DNA of 8,976 bases, taken from NCBI GenBank assembly GCA_903930195.1, contig CAIYXH010000271.1:1-8976 (forward strand), in the 5' to 3' direction. Below, one piece after another: positions 4,927 to 8,976 of the stretch. Each line of letters opens with the position of its first letter. Position 1 is the stretch's first letter. Below the pieces are notes generated by a model. The model saw only the letters and a program-made list of their open reading frames with translations, was not told the origin of the DNA and made no database searches. The translations under genes and the position numbers were made by a program. Source of the stretch: an uncultured Actinomycetes bacterium (GTDB lineage Bacteria > Actinomycetota > Thermoleophilia > Gaiellales > Gaiellaceae).

Positions 4927-6054
4927 ATGCTGCGGCGGTCTGTCGCTCTCGTTTGTGTCTGTGTGTGTGCGCTCGCGCCGGCTGCCGCCGCGCGTGCCGC
5001 TGCCTCGACGTCCTGGGCAAAGCCCCAGATCAAGACCGTCATCCGCCAGGGGCTCTTCCGGGCGAGCGCCGCGACCTTCCGCCCGCAGGATCCGCTGACG
5101 CGCGGCGTGCTCGCCCACGCAATCGCGAAGCTGACCGCGACGCCGCAGACGCGCGCGATCGTCGGCCCGAACACGCCGGTGACGATGGAGGAGCTCGACC
5201 GCAAGCTCGTGCGCGCCCTCGGCCTCGGCGATGCCGCCTACCGCTTCTACCTCGGCGCGCGCAAGGCGGGCCTCCATCCGCCGAAGCGCTTCGGCACCGA
5301 AGCGGTCGCGCGCATCCTGGGCCTGCGCCTGAACCATCCGGCGAACGAGGACAACCTCGAGCTCGACCCGCAGCAGACCGCGACCCGCGCCGAGGCTGCC
5401 TACTCCCTGGCGCAGATCGTCGGCTTCCGGCGGAGCGAGCTGCCGAGCTGGACGCAGCCGGGCGACACCTCACAGCCGCAGCAGCACGAGTGGTCGTGGC
5501 ACGGTGGCGGCGGGCATCACTTCCGCTTCCCACAAGCGACCTCGACGAGCGACTTCGCCTCGACCTGGGAGGTCGAGAGCGCGAAGCAGGACGCGCTCGA
5601 CTTCACGCTGCCGACGCTCAACCGCTGGCAGAAGAAGATCGTCGGCACTGCGTTCTCCTACATCGGCTACCCGTACGTCTGGGGCGGCACCGGGCAGGGC
5701 ACGCCGGGCTTCGACTGCTCGGGCTTCGTCTGGCGCGTCTACAAGCTGACGAGCTACGCGGGAGAGGGCGACCTCGCGAGCACCCTGCGCGGCCGGACGA
5801 CGTACGAGATGAGCGGTGAGGTCGGCCGCCCGAAGCGCGTCAGCTTCAAGAAGCTCCAGCCGGGCGACGTCCTCTTCTTCGGTAAGGGGCCGAGCTCGTC
5901 GCCGTCGGTCGTCGACCACACGGGGATCTATCTCGGCAACGACTGGTTCATCCAGTCGTCCGGCTACGGCGTCGCGGTCGCGAAGCTCGACGGCTGGTAC
6001 CGCTCCTCGTTCGCGTGGGCTCGCCGCCCCTTGCACGAGGCGGGCCTAGAGTAA
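4927..6054 (+). CDS. Secreted SLH-domain NlpC/P60 peptidoglycan hydrolase
   Basis: A 375-residue exported protein. Residues 1-26 are a signal peptide (MLRR, a hydrophobic core VALVCVCVCALAPAAAA, Ala-rich cleavage region). Two S-layer-homology-like repeats follow: about 30-70, with GLF, TFRPQDPLTRG and HAIAKL; and about 86-166, longer, ending TATRAEAAYSLAQIV. SLH repeats usually bind wall polymers. A His/Trp/Gly-rich linker (187-201) leads to the NlpC/P60 domain, about 233-370. There GYPYVWGGTG (247-256) precedes the nucleophile Cys264 in FDCSGFVWRVY; LQPGDVLFF (310-318) is conserved; and the base is His331 in DHTGIYLG. The third polar residue appears to be Gln343 (WFIQSSG), where His is commonest. 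The likely role is cleavage of D-Glu/meso-Dap-type peptide bonds in peptidoglycan, outside the membrane. It follows pgsA and is 5 nt upstream of the cupin gene. Confidence 0.88.
   Translation: MLRRSVALVCVCVCALAPAAAARAAASTSWAKPQIKTVIRQGLFRASAATFRPQDPLTRGVLAHAIAKLTATPQTRAIVGPNTPVTMEELDRKLVRALGLGDAAYRFYLGARKAGLHPPKRFGTEAVARILGLRLNHPANEDNLELDPQQTATRAEAAYSLAQIVGFRRSELPSWTQPGDTSQPQQHEWSWHGGGGHHFRFPQATSTSDFASTWEVESAKQDALDFTLPTLNRWQKKIVGTAFSYIGYPYVWGGTGQGTPGFDCSGFVWRVYKLTSYAGEGDLASTLRGRTTYEMSGEVGRPKRVSFKKLQPGDVLFFGKGPSSSPSVVDHTGIYLGNDWFIQSSGYGVAVAKLDGWYRSSFAWARRPLHEAGLE
6047..6052 (+). promoter_or_regulatory. Predicted -10 of the cupin gene
   Basis: TAGAGT overlaps the last codons of the upstream hydrolase gene and lies 7 nt before the GTG at 6060. 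It is identical to the hexamer before sucC. AGAGG at 6054-6058 is only one base from the GTG, too close for a Shine-Dalgarno, which favours leaderless translation. No -35 at standard spacing is seen. Confidence 0.45.
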
Positions 6055-6059
6055 GAGGC

Positions 6060-6542
6060 GTGCCGAACGTCGACGATCCCGCCTTCGAGCCGCGCGACCA
6101 TCCGGGGTTCAGCGCCCGCCGCGCGCGCCTCGGCTACGAGCTCGGCTGCGAGCGGCTCGGGATCAGCGCCTGGGAGATCGATCCCGGCCAGGCCGCCTAC
6201 CCGTACCACGCGCATCTGACCGAGGAGGAGCTCGTGATCGTCCAGCGCGGGACGCCGAGCCTGCGCACGCCGGAGGGCTGGCGCGAGCTCGCCGAGGGTG
6301 AGGTCGTCCGCTTCCCGCGTGGCGAGGCGGGCGCGCATCAGCTCGTGAACCGCACGAGCGAGCCCGTGCGGTTTCTCGCGGTCTCGACGAACGGCGATCC
6401 CGACATCGTCCTCTACCCCGACTCCGGCAAGGTCGGCGCCGCCGAGCGGAACCCCGACGGCTCGGGCTTCTGGAAGTTCTTCCGGATGGACGACGCCGTC
6501 GAGTACTGGCACGGCGAGACACCACCCGAGCTCCCGGACTGA
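6060..6542 (+). CDS. Single-domain cupin protein (COG3837-like)
   Basis: A 160-residue beta-barrel cupin. Motif 1 is YHAHLTEEELVIVQRG (49-64), with His50, His52 and Glu56. Motif 2 is G80-x5-P86-x-G88-x4-H93-x3-N97 (GEVVRFPRGEAGAHQLVN). These give the usual 3-His/1-Glu metal site. The segment DIVLYPDSGK (115-124) after the barrel resembles the 'VHYPD.D' tail of COG3837 uncharacterised cupins. The reaction is unknown; relatives include dioxygenases, isomerases and sugar-binding proteins. Start: the open frame extends to a GTG at 6015 inside the previous gene, but the GTG at 6060 lies 5 nt after that gene's stop and 7 nt after a -10-like TAGAGT, and it gives a natural N-terminus. The C-terminus (FWKFFRMDDAVEYWHGE) is aromatic-rich. 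Cytosolic, no signal peptide. Confidence 0.85.
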   Translation: MPNVDDPAFEPRDHPGFSARRARLGYELGCERLGISAWEIDPGQAAYPYHAHLTEEELVIVQRGTPSLRTPEGWRELAEGEVVRFPRGEAGAHQLVNRTSEPVRFLAVSTNGDPDIVLYPDSGKVGAAERNPDGSGFWKFFRMDDAVEYWHGETPPELPD

Positions 6543-6547
6543 CGTGG

Positions 6548-6553
6548 CAGAGT
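6548..6553 (+). promoter_or_regulatory. Possible -10 of the Cys/Met PLP enzyme gene
   Basis: CAGAGT, one base from the TAGAGT seen before sucC and the cupin gene, lies 6 nt before the ATG at 6560 in the 17-nt gap after the cupin stop. There is no usable Shine-Dalgarno. The C at position one weakens the match. Confidence 0.3.
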
Positions 6554-6559
6554 AGGGCC

Positions 6560-7513
6560 ATGGACGCCGACCGCTCGACCATCTGGCCCTACGACGCAAA
6601 CGGCGAGCCCGGCGACTTCTTCTACGCGCGGTACGCGCACCCGACCGGTGCGGCCGCCGAGGCGAAGCTCGGCGCCCTCGACGGCGGCGACGCGCTCCTC
6701 TACGCCTCGGGCATGGGCGCCGAGACGACGACCATCCTCGCCTTCGCGCAGCCCGGCACGAAGATCGCGCTCGCCCAGGGCGCCTACTTCGGCACCTCGG
6801 TGCTGCTCCACGACCTTGCCCGCTGGGGCGTCACGTTCGTCGAGTACGACCAGACCGGCCCGCCGCCCGCCGACGCGGACATCGTCTGGGTCGAGTCGCC
6901 CGCGAACCCGCTCCTGACCGTGCCGGACTGGGACGCGCTCCGCGCCCACCCCGGCCTCGTAGTCTGCGACGCGACGGTCTCGACGCCCGTCTATCTGAAG
7001 GCGCTCGACGAGGGCGCCGACGTGGTCGTCTACTCGGCGACGAAGTTCCTCACCGGCTCCCACAACGCGCTCCTCGGCGCGACGGTGACCCGCGACCCGG
7101 TGAAGACGGCGGCCCTCCGCGAGCTGCGCACCCACGCGGGCATCGTCGCCTCGGCGCAGTCGTCGGCCTCGCTGATCGACGGCCTCGACTCGCTCGAGGA
7201 GCGGATGCGCGCGATCACCGTCTCGGCCACCGAGCTCGCGCAGCGGCTCGAGGCGCATCCCGCGGTCACGACCGTGCGCTACCCCGGCTTCTCCGGCCTG
7301 ATCTCGTTCGACGTGGCCGACCCGCGCATCGTCGAGACGAAGACGCAGACGATCCTGAACGCGACGAGCCTCGGCGGCGTCCGCTCGACGATGGAGAGCC
7401 GCCACCGCTGGGAGGGCGACCGGATCCCCGTCGGCCTGCTGCGTCTCTCGGTCGGGCTCGAGCCGGTGGACGAGCTCTGGGCCGATCTCGAACAGGCCCT
7501 CGCCCCGACGTAA
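6560..7513 (+). CDS. Cys/Met metabolism PLP-dependent enzyme (cystathionine gamma-synthase/lyase-like)
   Basis: A 317-residue member of the trans-sulfuration PLP family, which makes or breaks C-S bonds in cysteine and methionine metabolism. Motifs: FYARYAHPTG (21-30), the Y-x-R phosphate contact from a neighbouring subunit and the 'NPT' motif, here HPT; ASGMGA (49-54); AYFGTS (75-80), with the PLP-stacking Tyr76; WVESPANPL (110-118); CDATVSTP (136-143), with Asp137; YSATKFLTGSHNALLG (158-173), with Schiff-base Lys162; SLGGVRSTMES (270-280); and LLRLSVGLE (293-301), with Arg295 expected at the substrate carboxylate. The protein is about 60-80 residues shorter than typical members: the N-terminal arm is missing about 40 residues, and the loop after RYPG (240-243) is cut short before FSGLISFDV. 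Catalytic residues are intact, so it is probably active, but synthase, beta-lyase and gamma-lyase cannot be told apart. Confidence 0.85.
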   Translation: MDADRSTIWPYDANGEPGDFFYARYAHPTGAAAEAKLGALDGGDALLYASGMGAETTTILAFAQPGTKIALAQGAYFGTSVLLHDLARWGVTFVEYDQTGPPPADADIVWVESPANPLLTVPDWDALRAHPGLVVCDATVSTPVYLKALDEGADVVVYSATKFLTGSHNALLGATVTRDPVKTAALRELRTHAGIVASAQSSASLIDGLDSLEERMRAITVSATELAQRLEAHPAVTTVRYPGFSGLISFDVADPRIVETKTQTILNATSLGGVRSTMESRHRWEGDRIPVGLLRLSVGLEPVDELWADLEQALAPT

Positions 7514-7548
7514 GGCTGTCTACAGCTTTCTGGGCGCCGGCCGGCCCA
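7512..7548 (+). terminator. Weak hairpins after the Cys/Met PLP enzyme gene
   Basis: AAGGCTG (7512-7518) pairs with CAGCTTT (7523-7529) around TCTA, with one wobble, and overlaps the stop codon. TGGGC (7531-7535) pairs with GCCCA (7544-7548). Neither has a proper T-tract. They could form a weak terminator for the 5-kb plus-strand block, but evidence is slight. Confidence 0.25.
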
Positions 7549-7563
7549 AAGCGGGCAGCGCGA

Positions 7564-7579
7564 GGCGTCCTTGGACGCC
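7564..7579. promoter_or_regulatory. Inverted repeat upstream of the HTH gene, possible operator
   Basis: GGCGTCC-TT-GGACGCC is a perfect 7+7 dyad with a 2-bp centre, about 60 bp upstream of the predicted transcription start of the LuxR-type gene. The 2-nt spacer makes it a poor RNA hairpin but a plausible binding site for a dimeric regulator, perhaps the HTH protein itself. Related GCGTCC/GGACGC half-sites recur in the terminator stem after the gene. Confidence 0.3.
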
Positions 7580-7622
7580 GAAATACACCCTTCGGTCAAT
7601 ATCCCTCGCCGCCGCCCGACGG

Positions 7623-7628
7623 TAGCGT
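7623..7628 (+). promoter_or_regulatory. Predicted -10 of the stand-alone HTH gene
   Basis: TAGCGT lies 6 nt before the ATG at 7635, in a region without a Shine-Dalgarno. Transcription would begin at or next to the ATG. The same hexamer precedes the LAL regulator gene at 7972-7977. No good -35 is seen; activation by a bound regulator is possible. Confidence 0.45.
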
Positions 7629-7634
7629 CGGTTC

Positions 7635-7895
7635 ATGCAGGCACTACGAGACCATGACGTGATCACCCCGCGCCAGCGCCAGGTGATCCAGCTGATCGCA
7701 GAGGGTCTCTCCAACGAAGAGCTCGGCCACGCACTCGGGATCACGGCCCGGACGGCAAAGGCGCACTGCGATGTCCTCCGGCAGAAGCTCGGCGTCCCGC
7801 GCCGGCGACAGATCCCGCTCGCGTATCGACTCTTGACGGGAGACGACCCTCTCGCACAGAGCCTCGCGTCGGCCAGGGCCGACAACGGGGGCTGA
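7635..7895 (+). CDS. Stand-alone LuxR/GerE-type HTH DNA-binding protein
   Basis: An 86-residue protein that is almost only a LuxR C-terminal HTH domain. VITPRQRQVIQLIAEGLSNEELGHALG (9-35) gives helices 1-2, and ITARTAKAHCDVLRQKLGV (36-54) is the recognition helix and following helix. The usual 'TVK.H' core is TAKAH here, and Cys45 sits in the recognition helix. A basic PRRRQ (55-59) and a short tail follow. There is no receiver, PAS or ATPase domain, so it may be constitutive, controlled by level, or dependent on a partner. It sits just upstream of a LAL-type regulator gene, whose family normally carries this domain at its own C-terminus, but a terminator separates them. A dyad upstream may be an autoregulatory site. 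Targets are unknown. Confidence 0.87.
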   Translation: MQALRDHDVITPRQRQVIQLIAEGLSNEELGHALGITARTAKAHCDVLRQKLGVPRRRQIPLAYRLLTGDDPLAQSLASARADNGG

Positions 7896-7943
7896 CGGCA
7901 GAGCGTCCGTACCGGATTGCGGTACGGACGCCTCAGCCTTTTT
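7891..7943 (+). terminator. Intrinsic terminator after the HTH gene
   Basis: A perfect 12-bp stem, GCGTCCGTACCG (7903-7914) with CGGTACGGACGC (7920-7931), and a 5-nt loop. An outer pairing GCTGA (7891-7895, including the stop codon) with TCAGC (7933-7937) brings the base of the structure next to TTTTT at 7939-7943. This is the clearest Rho-independent terminator in the window. Confidence 0.85.
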
Positions 7944-7971
7944 GAGGATGGCCGGGTCCGCGGCACAGGCC

Positions 7972-7977
7972 TAGCGT
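7972..7977 (+). promoter_or_regulatory. Predicted -10 of the LAL regulator gene
   Basis: TAGCGT lies between the terminator and the TTG start at 8014, identical to the hexamer before the HTH gene. A start near 7984 would give a leader of about 30 nt that contains the GGAGG site. No -35 is recognised (TTGAGG at 7942-7947 is 24 nt away). Confidence 0.4.
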
Positions 7978-8000
7978 GGGCCGTCAGCACTTCGAGCTCG

Positions 8001-8013
8001 GTGGAGGTTCCAC
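8001..8013 (+). promoter_or_regulatory. Ribosome-binding site inside a small hairpin
   Basis: GTGGA (8001-8005) pairs with TCCAC (8009-8013) around GGT. The Shine-Dalgarno GGAGG (8003-8007) lies in the left arm and loop, six bases before the TTG start. The site supports TTG at 8014 over the in-frame ATG at 8047. Folding would hide it and could lower or control translation; a 5-bp stem with a 3-nt loop is marginal. Confidence 0.5.
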
Positions 8014-8976
8014 TTGTCGGAAGAGAGAGCCGCCACACGCGGTCGCATGCTTCGCCGCCCACTGGAGCGGCGGCGTCTCCTGGACGCCCTCGATGAGAGC
8101 GCCGCTCGCACGCTCCTCCTGCGTGCCCCGGCCGGCTTCGGCAAGACGACGCTCGCGCGGCAATGGACGGCCGACCGGCGCGGCTGGGTCTGGGTCACGC
8201 TGCGACAGGCAGATCGCGATGTTGCGACGCTCGCCCGCGACCTCGCAGATGCGTTCGCCGCTGCGGCCGAGGCGAGCTCCGAGAGCTTCGACGAGTTCCT
8301 CGCCGCTGTCTCGAGCCCGACGGGTGATGCCCAGCTGGTCGCAGCAACCCTTGCCGACACCATCGCCTGCTCGGGGGTCGGAGGCCTCGTCCTCGACGAC
8401 TACCACCTGCTTGTCGGCGCGGAGGGCGCCGAAGAGCTGATCGAGACGGTCGTCGACCGCACGACCCTACGGCTGTGTCTCGCCTCGCGCGTTCGACCCA
8501 CGTGGGTGACGGCGCGAACGATCCTCTACGGAGACGTCAACGAGCTCGGCGCCGAGGAGCTTTGCCTGACAGACGTCGAGGCTGCCGAGATCCTCGCCGG
8601 GCTCCCGCGAACGCAGGTCTCCGAGATCCAGGCGCAGGCAGAGGGCTAGCCCGCCCTCGTCGCCCTGGCCGGGCTTGCCGGCGGAACGACGGCGCCGAGC
8701 AGCGAGCCGGCGCAGCTCTACGCCTTCTTCGCACAGGAGGTCGTCTATGCCCTCTCCGACGAGGAGATCGACGACCTCTTCACGCTCGCGCTTCTGCCCG
8801 ACCTCACCGCCGAGAGCCTCCGGCACGCGTTCCCGGAGTCCGCCGATCCCGTCCCGCGAGCCGAGCACGCGCTGGTTCGCGTCGGCAGCGACCTCAACCG
8901 CCGCCACCTCCATCCCCTTCTCCGGAACTTCCTGCTCGGACGCCTCCGGCTAGGCCAGCGCGCCGGTGCTCGCACC
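8014..8976 (+). pseudogene. LuxR/MalT-like (LAL) ATPase regulator, interrupted by an amber codon, 3' end outside the window
   Basis: The frame starts at TTG 8014 and reads 211 codons to an in-frame TAG at 8647-8649, then continues without another stop for 109 codons to the window end. The first part is the N-terminal STAND/AAA-type ATPase of LAL regulators: LLRAPAGFGKTTLARQW (35-51) is Walker A with Lys44, LVLDDYHLL (125-133) is Walker B with Asp128/Asp129, and LASRVRPTW (156-164) and LTDVEAAEILAGL (185-197) follow as in MalT relatives. The TAG falls after AEG and before PALVALAGLAG; the family has Trp here (EGWPA), so TGG to TAG is the simplest reading. Downstream sequence stays family-like (YAFFAQEVVYALSDE, HLHPLLRNFLLGRL). 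Full members run about 850-1000 residues with TPR-like repeats and a C-terminal LuxR HTH. It is either a recent pseudogene, a sequencing error or a recoded codon. If the stop is real, the 211-residue product keeps the nucleotide-binding core but no DNA-binding domain. Confidence 0.75.

Noticed and set aside
4960..4969. (TG)5 repeat in the signal-peptide codons as a phase-variation tract
   Set aside because: Five units is too short for strong slippage, and it simply encodes alternating Val/Cys.
3212..5098. A 628-codon plus-strand open frame
   Set aside because: It lies antisense to sucC, then crosses pgsA in the wrong frame and the following gap. Its product is a low-complexity Arg/Asp/Ala/Pro mix with no domain, typical of GC-rich shadow frames.
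4293..5337. Long minus-strand open frames across pgsA and the hydrolase leader
   Set aside because: Arg/Ala-rich products with no recognisable domain, antisense to a membrane protein with a complete CDP-alcohol phosphatidyltransferase signature.
6413..7405. A 330-codon minus-strand open frame
   Set aside because: It is antisense to the PLP enzyme with its clear catalytic motifs, and the product is a repetitive Arg/Val/Asp/Glu mix.
1..8976. CRISPR array, tRNA/rRNA, insertion sequence, defence island or prophage
   Set aside because: No direct repeat arrays, tRNA-like cloverleaf, transposase or integrase motifs, or phage proteins were seen; nearly all sequence is explained by metabolic, envelope and regulatory genes.

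Overview
The window is high-GC bacterial DNA with dense, short-spaced genes. GTG and TTG starts, C/G-ending codons and -10-like hexamers placed almost directly on start codons all suggest an actinobacterium. My best guess is the class Thermoleophilia (Gaiellales/Solirubrobacterales-like), but this rests on style and gene content, not on a marker gene.

Left edge (1-434, + strand): the C-terminal tail of a PDZ/Lon-S16 (YlbL-type) serine protease, then a promoter and a 65-residue four-cysteine protein. The stop codon of that small gene interlocks with the stop of the convergent operon.

Minus-strand operon (4177 down to 431): sucC, a class I SAM methyltransferase, sucD, and a MocR/LysN-type PLP aminotransferase. 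The first three overlap at their stop/start codons (ATGA, then TGATG), and the aminotransferase follows after 11 nt. Succinyl-CoA synthetase beta and alpha subunits split by a methyltransferase is the most unusual gene order here.

Plus-strand block (4215-7513): pgsA-like CDP-alcohol phosphatidyltransferase, divergent from sucC across only 37 bp; a secreted SLH-NlpC/P60 cell-wall hydrolase with a hairpin-rich 166-bp upstream region; a COG3837-like cupin; and a compact Cys/Met-metabolism PLP enzyme. The first two fit envelope biogenesis. The last two have no obvious shared pathway.

Right edge (7514-8976, + strand): a stand-alone LuxR-type HTH protein, a strong intrinsic terminator, and the N-terminal part of a large LuxR/MalT-like (LAL) ATPase regulator. 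That last gene carries an in-frame amber codon exactly where the family has a conserved Trp, and coding sequence continues in the same frame to the window end.

Across the window, TAGNNT-like hexamers lie 6-12 nt before seven start codons that lack good Shine-Dalgarno sequences, which points to leaderless transcripts. Genes without such a hexamer close by mostly have clear Shine-Dalgarno sites. No RNA genes, CRISPR, insertion sequences or prophage genes were seen, and no gene-free stretch exceeds about 170 bp.
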